DNA of 64,000 bases from DASRAP01 sp964503275 (lineage in GTDB: Bacteria; Gemmatimonadota; Gemmatimonadetes; Gemmatimonadales; Gemmatimonadaceae): positions 62,001 to 126,000 of the forward strand of contig CAZCZO010000007.1 in NCBI GenBank assembly GCA_964503275.1. The letters are read 5' to 3'. The notes below the pieces were generated by a model. The model ran no database searches and was not told the origin of the DNA. It saw only the letters and a list, made by a program, of their open reading frames with translations. Below, in pieces: positions 41,656-53,131 of this stretch. How positions within the stretch are numbered: position 1 is the stretch's first letter; every line of letters begins with the position of its first letter. The position numbers and the translations under genes are program-made.

Positions 41656-43116
41656 TCACTGCGGGACGATGATCGGTCGGCCGTAGATGTCGCGGCGCTC
41701 GACGGGGGCGATGCCCGTGGCGCGCAGGGACGCTTCGATGGCGGCCGCATCGCCGACGATCACGATCGCCATGCGCGCGGGGTCGAGGTACCGACGCGCG
41801 ACCCGCTGGACATCCTCCGCGGTCACGGCTGCGATGCGGGCGACCTCTTCCTCGGGTTGCGTGAGCGGGATCCCGTACAGCGCGAGCGCCGACAGGGCCG
41901 CGCTGATGTCCTGCGTGGTCTCGAAGGACGACGGCAGGCCCAGTTGCAGGTACTGCTTGGCCTTGGCCAATTCGTCGTCGGGCACGCGCTCGCGGATCGC
42001 GGCGAGCTCCTTCATGAACTCGAGGAGCGCCGAGTCGGACTTCGCGGCGACGATCTCGGCGCGCGCGACGAAGGGGCCGGCCTCGCGGCGCATCGCGAAG
42101 GACGAGCCCGCGCCATACGTATAGCCGTTGGTCTCGCGCAGGTTGTTGTTCAGCCGGCTGGTGAAGGCGCCCCCGAGCACGGTGTTGAGCACCTGCAACG
42201 CGTAGTAGTCGTCGGTGGAGCGTGGCACGCCGACCCCACCGATGCGGAACGACGACTGCGCCGCGCCGGGCTTGTCAACGAGGTAGATGCGTCGCGCGGC
42301 AGCGTCGGGGATGCGGCTCGCTGCGGCGACCGATGGCGCGGGACCGGACGCCCGCCACTGCCCGAACGTGCGCGAGAGGCGCTCGCTGATCGTCGCGACG
42401 TCCACATCGCCGACGACCAACAGGAACGCGTTGTCGGGGCGGAACTGCTGGCCGTGGAAGGCCGCGACCGCATCGCGGGTGATGGTCTCGACGCTGCGCT
42501 CGACGCCGGCCGTGGGGCGGCCGTACGGATGGGCATCCCCGTATACGATCGTGTTGAACGCGCGATCGGCCACGGCCGGACCGCGGTCCGCGGTCTGGAG
42601 CAGCGCGGTGAGCCGCTGTTGCTTGGCGCGGTCGAACTCGGCGTTGGGGAAGGTCGGTCGCAGGGCGACGTCCGCGAAGATCGCCAGCGCCGAATCGAGC
42701 ACCGCCGTGGGGGCATGCAGCGAGACCACCGTGCGGTCGAAGCTCGCTGAGCTGCTGAGGCGGACCCCGAGATAGGCCTGCTGCTCTGCGATCGCATCTG
42801 CGGAGCGGGACCCGGCACCATCGGTGAGCAGCGACGCCATGAGTGACGCCATGCCGGCCTGCCCTGCGGGGTCGGCTTCGCTGCCGGACCGGACGACGAG
42901 CGCCAGGTCCACCAAAGGGAGCTCGGTCTGCCGCACGACGATCACCCGCAGGCCATTCGGCAGCGTGCGCTCGACGATCGGCGGCAGCGAGAGGGCCGGC
43001 GCGGGGCCCAGGGTCGGCGGCTGGCTGCGGTCGAAGGCCTGGCCTTCGGCGCGCTGGCACAGCAGCGTGAGTGCCAGCGCGGCGGGGAGCGCGGGCGAGC
43101 GCAGGCGTCCGATCAT
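41656..43116 (-). CDS. M16-family peptidase homolog lacking the zinc motif
   Basis: This is a 486-residue exported insulinase-like protein with signal ALALTLLCQRAEGQ. The fold is clear from TLPNGLRVIVVRQTELPLVD, the middle PDNAFLLVVGDVD and DYYALQVLNTVLGGAFTSRL with NLRETNGYTYGAGS. The position of the HXXEH zinc motif reads GMASLMASLLTDGAG, with both His and the Glu lost. It retains the substrate-binding R/Y motif of the second half. This is the pattern of the non-catalytic subunit of heterodimeric M16B proteases. It overlaps the active homolog upstream by four bases, so equal synthesis is expected. Confidence 0.92.
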   Translation of the reverse strand: MIGRLRSPALPAALALTLLCQRAEGQAFDRSQPPTLGPAPALSLPPIVERTLPNGLRVIVVRQTELPLVDLALVVRSGSEADPAGQAGMASLMASLLTDGAGSRSADAIAEQQAYLGVRLSSSASFDRTVVSLHAPTAVLDSALAIFADVALRPTFPNAEFDRAKQQRLTALLQTADRGPAVADRAFNTIVYGDAHPYGRPTAGVERSVETITRDAVAAFHGQQFRPDNAFLLVVGDVDVATISERLSRTFGQWRASGPAPSVAAASRIPDAAARRIYLVDKPGAAQSSFRIGGVGVPRSTDDYYALQVLNTVLGGAFTSRLNNNLRETNGYTYGAGSSFAMRREAGPFVARAEIVAAKSDSALLEFMKELAAIRERVPDDELAKAKQYLQLGLPSSFETTQDISAALSALALYGIPLTQPEEEVARIAAVTAEDVQRVARRYLDPARMAIVIVGDAAAIEASLRATGIAPVERRDIYGRPIIVPQ

Positions 43117-44483
43117 CGGGAGGCTCCGGTCAGGGCGAGGGCGGTCTGCCCTTCGGGGACGACGGTGAGGACCACCTTGCCGCGGCCGAGGTAGGTCTGT
43201 GCGACGCGCAGCAGGTCGTCGCGCGTGACCGCATCGTAGCGCGCGGCATCCTGGCGCAGGTAGTCCGGCTCCCCCACGAAGTAGTTGTAGAGGTTCAGCT
43301 GCTCGGCCTTGCCGAGCACCGAGGCCAAGCGATCGAGGAAGGAGGCGCGGTACTGGTTCTTGGCCCGTTCCAATTCCCGCTCGGTCACCGGCTCGCTCGC
43401 CACGCGGCGCAGCTCCTCCGTCAACACAGCGGCGATCTCCTGCGGGCGGTGGCCCGGACGCGGCGTGGCGACGAGGTTGAAGGTGCCGGCGAGCTTGGCG
43501 GCATCGTGGTAGGAGAACACATCCTGGGCGAGCTGGGCGCCATAGACCAGCCGCTGCTGCAGCCGCGACGAGCGCCCCGACGCGAGGATGGCGGCGAGCA
43601 GGTCCAGCGCGGCTTCGTCTGGGTGGAAGGCGGGCACGGAGGGCCAGGCGTAGTACACGCGCGGCAGCTGCACCTTGTCCTCGAGCACGAGCACGGTGTC
43701 ACTGTTGCGGGTCACCGGGGTCACACTCGGGCGTCGCACCGCCGTCGGATTGCGCGGGATCGCACCGAAGTAGCGCGTGACCCAGGCCTTGGCCGAGTCG
43801 GGCTGGATGGCGCCGGCGATGACCATGGTGGCGTTGTTCGGCGCGTAATAGAGCTGGAAGAACCCGATCACATCGTCGAGCGAGGCAGCCGAGAGGTCGG
43901 CCATGGATCCGATGACCGACCATGAGTAGGGGTGCTCCGGCGGGTACAGCGCGGCGAGGAGGGTCTCGTCGACGCGGCCGTAGGGGGCGTTGTCGACCGC
44001 CTGACGCCGCTCGTTCTTCACCACATCGCGCTGCAGGTCGAGCTTGGCGAGATCCATCGTGGGCAGCAGCCAGCCCATGCGGTCGGCGTCGAGCCAGAGC
44101 ATGAGCGGCAGCGCGTTCGACGGGCCGACCTCGTAATAGTTGGTGCGATCGGTGGTCGTGGAGCCGTTGTTGTTGACACCGGCGGCTTCGAGCCACTCGT
44201 CGAACTTGCCTACGGGCACGTGCTGCGAGCCCATGAACATCACATGCTCGAAGAGGTGCGCGAAGCCCGTGCGTCCGCGCCGTTCGTCGCCGGAGCCGAC
44301 CTTGTACCAGGTGTTGACGACGACGATGGGGGTGGAGTGGTCCTCGTGGAGGATGACCTCGAGCCCGTTGTCGAGCGTGAACTTCTCGTAGGCGATGCGC
44401 GGCAGTTGCTGGGCCGGGGCGTCCCCCGCGTACACGAGGCCGAGGCCGAGGGCGCCCAGGAGGAGTCGTCGAGGCAGTCGCAT
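43113..44483 (-). CDS. M16-family zinc metallopeptidase (catalytic)
   Basis: This is a 456-residue periplasmic insulinase-type peptidase degrading peptides inside a closed chamber. The signal peptide LLLGALGLGLVYAGDAPAQ is followed by FTLDNGLEVILHEDHSTPIV. The inverted zinc motif is in GFAHLFEHVMFMGSQHV (HLFEH), and the third Glu ligand lies about 75 residues later in VVKNERRQAVDNAPYGRVDE. The C-terminal half has ATRPGHRPQEIAAVLTEEL. It is upstream of the inactive homolog with an ATGA overlap, so the pair probably forms a heterodimer. Confidence 0.94.
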   Translation of the reverse strand: MRLPRRLLLGALGLGLVYAGDAPAQQLPRIAYEKFTLDNGLEVILHEDHSTPIVVVNTWYKVGSGDERRGRTGFAHLFEHVMFMGSQHVPVGKFDEWLEAAGVNNNGSTTTDRTNYYEVGPSNALPLMLWLDADRMGWLLPTMDLAKLDLQRDVVKNERRQAVDNAPYGRVDETLLAALYPPEHPYSWSVIGSMADLSAASLDDVIGFFQLYYAPNNATMVIAGAIQPDSAKAWVTRYFGAIPRNPTAVRRPSVTPVTRNSDTVLVLEDKVQLPRVYYAWPSVPAFHPDEAALDLLAAILASGRSSRLQQRLVYGAQLAQDVFSYHDAAKLAGTFNLVATPRPGHRPQEIAAVLTEELRRVASEPVTERELERAKNQYRASFLDRLASVLGKAEQLNLYNYFVGEPDYLRQDAARYDAVTRDDLLRVAQTYLGRGKVVLTVVPEGQTALALTGASR

Positions 44484-44541
44484 GCGAAGCGATGGAGAGA
44501 GGGTGCGTCCGGGGGAATCTACACGCGCGGGGGTAACGCAC

Positions 44542-44577
44542 CGCGCGGGTCCGGCGCCGAAGCACCGGACCCGCGCG
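44542..44577 (-). terminator. Hairpin downstream of tRNA-Asn
   Basis: CGCGCGGGTCCGG (44542-44554) and CCGGACCCGCGCG (44565-44577) form a perfect 13-pair stem with a 10-base loop, 15 bases after the tRNA-Asn 3' end in its direction of transcription. Confidence 0.6.
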
Positions 44578-44592
44578 TAAGGAATGCACCAG

Positions 44593-44665
44593 CTCCCGAG
44601 GAGGGACTCGAACCCCCGACAGGGTGATTAACAGTCACCTGCTCTACCACCTGAGCTACTCGGGA
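44593..44665 (-). tRNA. tRNA-Asn (anticodon GUU)
   Basis: A 73-nt cloverleaf on the minus strand: acceptor TCCCGAG with CTCGGGA, D-arm GCTC with GAGC, anticodon stem GGTGA with TCACC, loop CTGTTAA giving GTT, and T-arm GGGGG TTCGAGT CCCTC with a G-T pair. The discriminator is G and CCA is not encoded. A TACATT hexamer (44676-44681) lies ten bases upstream and could be its -10 element. A strong hairpin follows. Confidence 0.96.
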
Positions 44666-44754
44666 ATAACATCGAAATGTACAGCGGTTCTCCGGCGGAT
44701 GGAAGGGGGCGCGCCGCCTCCGTGCGCTGCGTCGATCGATGGCCGCGGACCCGC

Positions 44755-47568
<2,814 letters not shown>

Positions 47569-47574
47569 CCGTGG

Positions 47575-47580
47575 AATGTA
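47575..47580 (-). promoter_or_regulatory. -10-like hexamer TACATT, leaderless-type promoter of uvrA
   Basis: The minus strand reads TACATT, CCACGG, GTG start: six-base spacing. No LexA-type palindrome was recognised nearby. Confidence 0.45.
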
Positions 47581-47622
47581 GTGGCGGTGTCGTGGGGTCT
47601 TGGGGGGGCGTGGTCCGCTCGG

Positions 47623-47628
47623 TAGCGT
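47623..47628 (+). promoter_or_regulatory. -10-like hexamer TAGCGT before the ABC exporter gene
   Basis: TAGCGT ends seven bases before the GTG at 47636. The divergent uvrA gene shows the same layout. Confidence 0.35.
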
Positions 47629-47635
47629 TCGGCGG

Positions 47636-49498
47636 GTGAGCGCCCCCCACCGTTTCCAGCAGGACGACGACATCCGTCGTCGCGGGACGGACCGTCGGCT
47701 GGTCGGCCAGTTGCTGACCGCCGTGCGTCCGTACTGGCGCTGGGTGCTCGCGGCATTGGCGGCCTTGGCGCTCGACGGCGCGGTGCAGACCGTGGGCCCG
47801 CTGCTCACGCGCCACGTGCTGGATGTCGCGATCCCGGCGCGGGATGCCGGGATGATCGCGCGTGCGACGCTGCTGTTCATCGCGACGCTCGTGCTGCAGT
47901 TCGCGGCGGGCTGGGCCGAGACCATGCTCACGGCGCAGCTGGGGCAGCGGGTGATGCAGGACCTGCGGACCCGGATCTTCGCGCAGGTGCAGCGGCTGTC
48001 GATCCCGTTCTTCGACCGCAACCCGGTGGGGCGGCTCGTCACGCGGGTGACGCAGGACGTGGAGTCACTGAACGAGCTGTTCACCGCGGGCGTCGTCGCG
48101 GGCTTGGGCGACATCTTCACGTTGCTCGCCATCGGGGCGCTGATGCTCTGGGTGGACTGGCGATTGGCGCTGGCCGCCTTCGCCGTGGTGCCGGTGATCG
48201 CGCTGGTGTCGCACCTGTTCCAGCGCCGCGTGCGGCGGTCGTACCGGGACATCCGCGGCCGCGTGGCGGCACTGAATGCGTATCTGCAGGAACGCGTGGT
48301 CGGCATGCGTGTCGTGCAGGTGTTCGGGCAGGAGCGTGCGGAACGCGGTCGCTTCGCCGCCCTGAACGCGGCGCATCTCGATGCCCAGCTGCGTTCGATC
48401 ACGGCCTACGCCCTCTATTTCCCGGTGATCGAACTGCTCACGACCGTCGCGTTGGCGATGCTCATCGTGGCCGGCCTGCAGGGCCGGGGGAGCGAGGCCG
48501 TGTCGGTGGGGACCTTGGCGGCCTTCCTGCAGTTGGCGCGGCGCTTCTACCAGCCGCTGCAGGACTTGGCGGACAAGTTCAACACGGTGCAACAGGCTCT
48601 CGCCTCGGCCGAGCGCATCTTCCAGCTGCTCGCCGAGGAACCGACGATCCCGGATGATGGGCAGGCGACGCTGCCCCCGCGGGCCCGCGGGACCGGGGCC
48701 ACGGTGGAGTTCCGGGGCGTGTGGTTCGCGTACGACGCGGCGCGGGCGTCGGTCGAGGGCCGTGAGCCGGCGTGGACCCTGCGCGACGTGAGCTTCCGCG
48801 TGGCGCCGGGCGAGATGCTCGCGCTGGTCGGCCACACGGGCGCCGGCAAGACGACCATCGTGCACCTGCTGCTGCGATTCCACGATCCGCAGCGCGGACA
48901 GATCCTGCTCGATGGGGTGGACATCCGGCAGTTGCCGATCGCGCTGCTCCGCGAGCGCTTGGCGTACGTGCAGCAGGACATCTTCCTGTTCGCGGGAGAT
49001 GTGGCGTCGAACATCCGCCTCGGCCGTCCGCTGAGCGACGCGGAGGTGCAGCGGGCGCTGGCGGAGGTCGGTGCGCACCGCGTGGTGGATCGGCTTCCCG
49101 GCGGACTGACGTACGCCCTCGGCGAACGGGGCGCGTCGCTGAGCGTGGGGGAGCGGCAGCTGCTGGCGTTCGCGCGGGCGATCGCCGCCGACCCGGAGTT
49201 GCTGGTCCTCGACGAGGCGACCAGCGCCGTGGACAGCGAGGTGGAGGGCGCGATCCAGCGTGCGCTGGACACGCTGATGGCGGGCCGTACGACCATCGCG
49301 ATCGCGCATCGGTTGAGCACCATCACGCATGCGAACGAGATCCTGGTGCTGCACCACGGTGCGGTGGTCGAGCGTGGGACGCACGGGGATCTGCTCGTGG
49401 CGAACGGCGTGTACGCACGGCTGGCGGCGCTCCATGGCCACGGGGGGCCGGGGGTCGCCCCCGCTCCTGCCTTGCCCATGGCGCGGCGCGGCGGGTAG
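47636..49498 (+). CDS. ABC transporter, fused permease and ATPase (MsbA/MdlB type)
   Basis: This is a 620-residue half-transporter that should dimerise to export lipids, peptides or drugs. The N-terminal region holds six membrane helices starting near YWRWVLAALAALALDGAVQT. The ATPase domain has Walker A LVGHTGAGKTTIVHLLLRF, the Q-loop YVQQDIFLFAGDVASNIRLG, signature LSVGERQLLAFARA, Walker B LLVLDEATSAVDSE and the H-loop IAIAHRLSTI. LSVGE instead of LSGGQ is usual in the MdlB branch. The GTG at 47636 is supported by TAGCGT seven bases upstream. It stands divergent from uvrA; the FHA gene follows after 68 bp. Substrate unknown. Confidence 0.93.
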   Translation: MSAPHRFQQDDDIRRRGTDRRLVGQLLTAVRPYWRWVLAALAALALDGAVQTVGPLLTRHVLDVAIPARDAGMIARATLLFIATLVLQFAAGWAETMLTAQLGQRVMQDLRTRIFAQVQRLSIPFFDRNPVGRLVTRVTQDVESLNELFTAGVVAGLGDIFTLLAIGALMLWVDWRLALAAFAVVPVIALVSHLFQRRVRRSYRDIRGRVAALNAYLQERVVGMRVVQVFGQERAERGRFAALNAAHLDAQLRSITAYALYFPVIELLTTVALAMLIVAGLQGRGSEAVSVGTLAAFLQLARRFYQPLQDLADKFNTVQQALASAERIFQLLAEEPTIPDDGQATLPPRARGTGATVEFRGVWFAYDAARASVEGREPAWTLRDVSFRVAPGEMLALVGHTGAGKTTIVHLLLRFHDPQRGQILLDGVDIRQLPIALLRERLAYVQQDIFLFAGDVASNIRLGRPLSDAEVQRALAEVGAHRVVDRLPGGLTYALGERGASLSVGERQLLAFARAIAADPELLVLDEATSAVDSEVEGAIQRALDTLMAGRTTIAIAHRLSTITHANEILVLHHGAVVERGTHGDLLVANGVYARLAALHGHGGPGVAPAPALPMARRGG

Positions 49499-49566
49499 CT
49501 TTCAGCGGTTAAAGACGCTCCCGACGGGGGTCCTGCCCGGATGCCCGTGCCTCCCTTCTTTGGTCC

Positions 49567-50940
49567 ATGGCCCATCTCCAGTACGGCTCCCAGGAGTTCC
49601 CGCTGCGCGTCGGCGCGCAGCGCGTGGGCGGAGATCCCATCGCGGAGATCGCGTTGCCTGGGGCCGGCGCGGTGGCGATCGTGACGCTGGCGGTCGACGG
49701 GTCGGCGCTGATCGCCCGGGGCACGGACGGCGATGAGGTGCGGGTGAACGGGGTGACGCTGGGGCTCGAGCCCTCGCCGCTGATGCACGGTGACCGCATC
49801 GAGGTGGGCCTGTTCGAGCTGCGCTATTCGGACCAATCCAAGGACGGGAGTACCCAGTTCGTCACGGCGTCCGCAGTGGCCGATGCGGTCGCGAAGCGCT
49901 CGGGGGCGGCCTCGAAGCCGACGACGGCCACAGGCGGACGGCTCGTCTCGCTCGTGGACGGCCGCGAGTACCCCATCGCCGACGACGGCGTGGTGCTCGG
50001 TCGCGATGCGAGCGCCGACATCGTCGTGCCGGCGACCGAGGTGTCGCGACGCCACGCCCGGATCGCGCCGGGGCGCGACGGCTACACGCTCACCGATCTC
50101 TCGACGAACGGTGTGTGGGTCAATGGGGAGCGCGTGATCGCGGACCGGGTGCTGGGCCGTGCCGACGTGATCCGCGTGGGCCCCGAGGAGTTCCGGTTCT
50201 ATGCCGACGTCGCGAAGGCAGCGCCCGCCGCGGCCGCGCCGGCGGGCGCCGCGCCGGTCGTTGCGGCGGCGGTGGCGGCACCGACACCGGCACCGGCACC
50301 GACACCGGCACCTGCAACTGCGCCTGCACCGGCACCGGCCCCCGTCGCGGCCCCTGCGCCTGCCCCCGCGAGCGCTCCGCCTGTGCGCCCACTGCTGGCC
50401 ACGCTGCGCGTGCAGAACGTGGGGCCGACGCAGGGGCGCACCTACGAAGTTCGCTCGCCGCTCACGCACCTCGGTCGCGGCGCGCACAACGACGTGGTGA
50501 TCGAGGACGGCTCGGTGAGCGATTCGCATGCCAAGCTGCAGCAGCGGGACGATGGGTGGGTGCTGGTGGACATGGGGTCCACGAATGGCACCTTCGTCGG
50601 TGGTCGCCGAGTGGACGCGGAGCAGCGCCTCGAAGGGGCGCCGGATCTCCGCTTCGGTGACGTGAAGGTGCAGTTCCAGCCCGTGGTGGCGGCGTCCGAT
50701 TCCGGGAAGGGGACGCGTGCCATGGGTGCGGCCGCGGTCGCTGAGGCGCGGAATGCGGCCGCTGAGGCGCGTCGCGCGGCCGCTGAGGTGCAGCGTGCGG
50801 ACGCGTTGAGGAAGTCGGCCCCGAGCCCGGCGCAGGCCGCGCCGACGGCCGAGGCAGGGCGCAGGTCTCCGTGGATGGTCATCGCTGTCGTGGTCGCGCT
50901 CGTCGCCCTCGTCGGCTTCTTCTTGATGCAAGGCTGGTAA
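49567..50940 (+). CDS. Tail-anchored multi-FHA-domain protein
   Basis: This is a 457-residue phosphothreonine-reading adaptor. An N-terminal FHA-like domain is degenerate (VGAQRVGGDPIAEIALP). A canonical FHA domain lies around residues 120-215: VVLGRDASADIVVPATEVSR then RHARI and DLSTNGVWVNG. An Ala/Pro linker of about 50 residues follows, then a third FHA domain with THLGRGAHNDVVIEDGSVSD and MGSTNGTFVGGRRV. After an Ala/Arg helix the chain ends with one membrane helix (VIAVVVALVALVGFFLMQGW), so all FHA domains face the cytoplasm. It is followed after one base by a PP2C phosphatase. A Ser/Thr kinase partner is not in the window. Confidence 0.92.
   Translation: MAHLQYGSQEFPLRVGAQRVGGDPIAEIALPGAGAVAIVTLAVDGSALIARGTDGDEVRVNGVTLGLEPSPLMHGDRIEVGLFELRYSDQSKDGSTQFVTASAVADAVAKRSGAASKPTTATGGRLVSLVDGREYPIADDGVVLGRDASADIVVPATEVSRRHARIAPGRDGYTLTDLSTNGVWVNGERVIADRVLGRADVIRVGPEEFRFYADVAKAAPAAAAPAGAAPVVAAAVAAPTPAPAPTPAPATAPAPAPAPVAAPAPAPASAPPVRPLLATLRVQNVGPTQGRTYEVRSPLTHLGRGAHNDVVIEDGSVSDSHAKLQQRDDGWVLVDMGSTNGTFVGGRRVDAEQRLEGAPDLRFGDVKVQFQPVVAASDSGKGTRAMGAAAVAEARNAAAEARRAAAEVQRADALRKSAPSPAQAAPTAEAGRRSPWMVIAVVVALVALVGFFLMQGW
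50257..50393 (+). repeat. Low-complexity Ala-Pro linker repeat
   Basis: GCACCGGCACCGACACCG-type hexamers repeat here and encode the (AP)n/(APTP)n linker between FHA domains 2 and 3. Such repeats can change length by slippage. Confidence 0.6.
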
Positions 50941-50941
50941 C

Positions 50942-51688
50942 GTGCAGCTATCGGTTGCGGCCCGGACGGATGTGGGCATGATCCGCAGTGGCAACGAGGA
51001 CAACTTCTACGCAGATGCGACGGTGCAGCGGGGCATCTTCGTCGTCGCGGACGGGATGGGAGGGCACGCGGCCGGCGAGGTCGCGAGCGAGATGGCGGTG
51101 CAGATCCTCGCGCGCGAACTCGCCACCCTCGTCGATGTCCGCGAGGCGAGTGCCGCCCAGCAGATGGGCGATGCCTTGAGGGCGGCGAATCGCGCCATCT
51201 ACGAGCGGATGCTCGCGGAGTCCGACAAGCAGGGCATGGGCACCACGGCGTCGGTCCTGATGATGTCCCACGGGTGCTACCTCATCGGGCAGGTCGGCGA
51301 CTCGCGCGTGTACCTCTTGCGCGATGGCATGCTCAGCCAGCTCACGAAGGACCACTCCTACGTGCAGGAGCAGGTGGACGCCGGCTTCCTGACGCCGGAG
51401 CAGGCGCGCTACCATCCGTACAGCAACGTGATCACGCGCTGTGTCGGCGCCGGCGATTCCGTGGAGCCCGATGTGTTCACGGGCGAGATGGCCGTGGGCG
51501 ATGTCTTCCTCGTGGCCAGCGATGGTCTCACGGGGATGGTGGACGACCGCCGCCTGCAGACCATGTTGCTGGCGCGCTCGGGGCCTGGGCGCATCGTGGA
51601 TGCCCTGATCGCCGAGGCCAATGGTCGCGGTGGTCTCGACAACATCACCGCGATCGTGATCCGGGTCGAGGGACTCGTCGCGGACTGA
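50942..51688 (+). CDS. PP2C-type serine/threonine phosphatase
   Basis: This is a soluble Mn2+/Mg2+-dependent phosphatase reversing Hanks-type kinase phosphorylation. The 248 residues show all PP2C motifs: GMIRSGNEDNFYADA, FVVADGMGGHAAGEVAS, GMGTTASVLMM, QVGDSRVYLLRDG, QLTKDHSYVQEQ, FLVASDGLTGMVDD and GGLDNITAIVIRV. This is close to the PrpC/Stp group. The GTG at 50942 begins one base after the FHA gene stop, so both are coupled. The small third gene starts within its stop codon. Confidence 0.95.
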   Translation: MQLSVAARTDVGMIRSGNEDNFYADATVQRGIFVVADGMGGHAAGEVASEMAVQILARELATLVDVREASAAQQMGDALRAANRAIYERMLAESDKQGMGTTASVLMMSHGCYLIGQVGDSRVYLLRDGMLSQLTKDHSYVQEQVDAGFLTPEQARYHPYSNVITRCVGAGDSVEPDVFTGEMAVGDVFLVASDGLTGMVDDRRLQTMLLARSGPGRIVDALIAEANGRGGLDNITAIVIRVEGLVAD

Positions 51689-51882
51689 TGCTCGACGGTA
51701 CGCCGACGCCCCCTGACACGGTCGGATCCGTGGCCGCGCTGTACCTGGGGAACATCCTCTATGCCTTGGAGCGTTGCGCGTTGTCGCTGGACGGCGAGGC
51801 GAAGCCCGAGGACGCGGCCTACTACCGCGGCATCGCCCGACTGCTCGCCGAGGCCCGCGGACGCGAGCGCTCGGCGCCGTGA
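51688..51882 (+). CDS. Small protein of unknown function in the FHA-PP2C operon (64 aa)
   Basis: The product has 64 residues. The ATG shares its A with the PP2C stop codon (TGATG), which argues for a real, coupled gene. The sequence GSVAALYLGNILYALERCAL is amphipathic or mildly hydrophobic, followed by a charged helix DAAYYRGIARLLAEARGRER. No known domain was recognised. Its position suggests a modulator or partner of the phosphatase. A strong hairpin overlaps the end of the neighbouring convergent gene. Confidence 0.65.
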   Translation: MLDGTPTPPDTVGSVAALYLGNILYALERCALSLDGEAKPEDAAYYRGIARLLAEARGRERSAP

Positions 51883-51887
51883 ACGCG

Positions 51888-51908
51888 CTCGGGTCAGCCT
51901 GACCCGAG
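51888..51908. terminator. Hairpin shared by two convergent genes
   Basis: CTCGGGTCA (51888-51896) and TGACCCGAG (51900-51908) pair perfectly over GCC. The left arm contains the stop codon of the minus-strand HD gene. It is suited to end both transcripts. Confidence 0.55.
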
Positions 51909-53117
51909 GATCGAGAGCACCTGCGGCAGGTCGAGGCGCGCGGGCCGGGCGACGAAGACCCTGAGCCAGCGTGCCGAGCGATACAGCGACTCGGCGATCA
52001 TCGGGAGATCGATCGCGCCGGCGCGGCCGGCCTGCGTCAGATGCACGACGCGGCCATCACGCTGCAGCACGGGCAGGTCCAGCCCGAGCATCTGGGTCTT
52101 GGCGGGGAAGTCGAGCAGGATCTCGTGCGACGCCAGGCCGCAGGCGTCCGCGAGCGCCGCTTCGGCGGCGCGCACACGGCCGCGGTCGGTGGCGATCCAC
52201 TCGAGGGCGTCGGTGTCGAGGTCTGCCGCCGGGGCCTCGACCATACGCTTGAACAGGCGACGCTCGCGCAGCGCGGCGACCAGCGGCGATGCACCAGGCT
52301 CGTCGAGCGTGTGCATCAGGCGTTCGTCGGTGAGTCCGGTGAGCGCGCGGAACGTGACCTGCCCCTCCCGCAGGGCGTCCTCGACGACCCGCTTGTACAT
52401 GGCTGTCGCTGCGCGCACCGCGTGATGCCAGTACACGTTGCGGTACATCTGGTACTTGGCGAAGAGCAGCGACTCGAGCGCCGAAAGCCCCTTATGGCGG
52501 AGGCCGATCGCCGGACGACCCCGGACCGGGTCATCGACCACCACCAAGGCGTGCATCAGGCGATCGACGTCGATCTCGCCGTAGGGAACACCGCACATCA
52601 GCGCGTCGCGGCGCAGGTACTCCAGCTTGTCGAGGTCCGTGGAGCCCGAGATCAGGCCGGCCAGCGGCGAGTCGCTGGTGCCGCGCATGAGCGCGAGGAC
52701 ACGGTCGGGAGCGTCGTGACCGAGGTCAGCCCGCAGGATGGCCGCGATGGGCCCTTCGGTGATCAGCGGCGCTGCCACATCTTCGTGGTGCGGGACCCCG
52801 ATCTCCTCGACGGCGTGCGAGTAGGGGTAATGACCGACGTCGTGCAACAGCGCCGCCGCCCGGATGAGCGCCGGCTCCTCGTTGGGGAGCGCCGCGAGCT
52901 GTCCATCCTCCGCCAGCAGTGCCAGCGTGCGACGCGCGAGTTCCTGGGCGCCCAGCGCGTGCTCGAAACGCGAGTGGTTCGCACCTGGGTACACGAGATG
53001 CGCGTGGCCGAGTTGCCGGACGTATCGCAGACGCTGCACCACGGCGGTGTCCACGAGCCGACGCGCGGTGTCGTCGAGCCGGATGGTCTGCCAGAGCGGA
53101 TCGCGGATGGTGTCCAT
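51894..53117 (-). CDS. HD-domain phosphohydrolase
   Basis: This is a 407-residue cytoplasmic metal-dependent phosphohydrolase of the dGTPase/YdhJ-like HD group. Metal ligands are visible as H in ANHSRFEHALGAQELA, the HD pair in AALLHDVGHYPYSHAVEE, and a later D in SGSTDLDKLEYLRRDALM. The beginning RDPLWQTIRLDDTARRLVDT is the usual start in this group. The probable substrates are dNTPs or other nucleotides, which cannot be decided here. The ATG at 53117 is the first credible start. It is convergent to the FHA-PP2C operon and lies 14 bp downstream of the metzincin gene on the same strand. Confidence 0.9.
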   Translation of the reverse strand: MDTIRDPLWQTIRLDDTARRLVDTAVVQRLRYVRQLGHAHLVYPGANHSRFEHALGAQELARRTLALLAEDGQLAALPNEEPALIRAAALLHDVGHYPYSHAVEEIGVPHHEDVAAPLITEGPIAAILRADLGHDAPDRVLALMRGTSDSPLAGLISGSTDLDKLEYLRRDALMCGVPYGEIDVDRLMHALVVVDDPVRGRPAIGLRHKGLSALESLLFAKYQMYRNVYWHHAVRAATAMYKRVVEDALREGQVTFRALTGLTDERLMHTLDEPGASPLVAALRERRLFKRMVEAPAADLDTDALEWIATDRGRVRAAEAALADACGLASHEILLDFPAKTQMLGLDLPVLQRDGRVVHLTQAGRAGAIDLPMIAESLYRSARWLRVFVARPARLDLPQVLSILGSG

Positions 53118-53131
53118 CGGGATCGACGGCC

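Noticed and set aside
47569..48402. 278-codon N-terminal extension of uvrA
   Set aside because: It is antisense to the ABC transporter. UvrA homologs start at the SGRLIVRGARQHN region, and a leaderless-type -10 lies just before the GTG at 47568.
50257..50393. Short tandem repeats considered as a CRISPR-like or intergenic repeat
   Set aside because: The repeats are in frame and encode the Ala-Pro linker of the FHA protein. No spacer structure is present, and no CRISPR was seen in the window.
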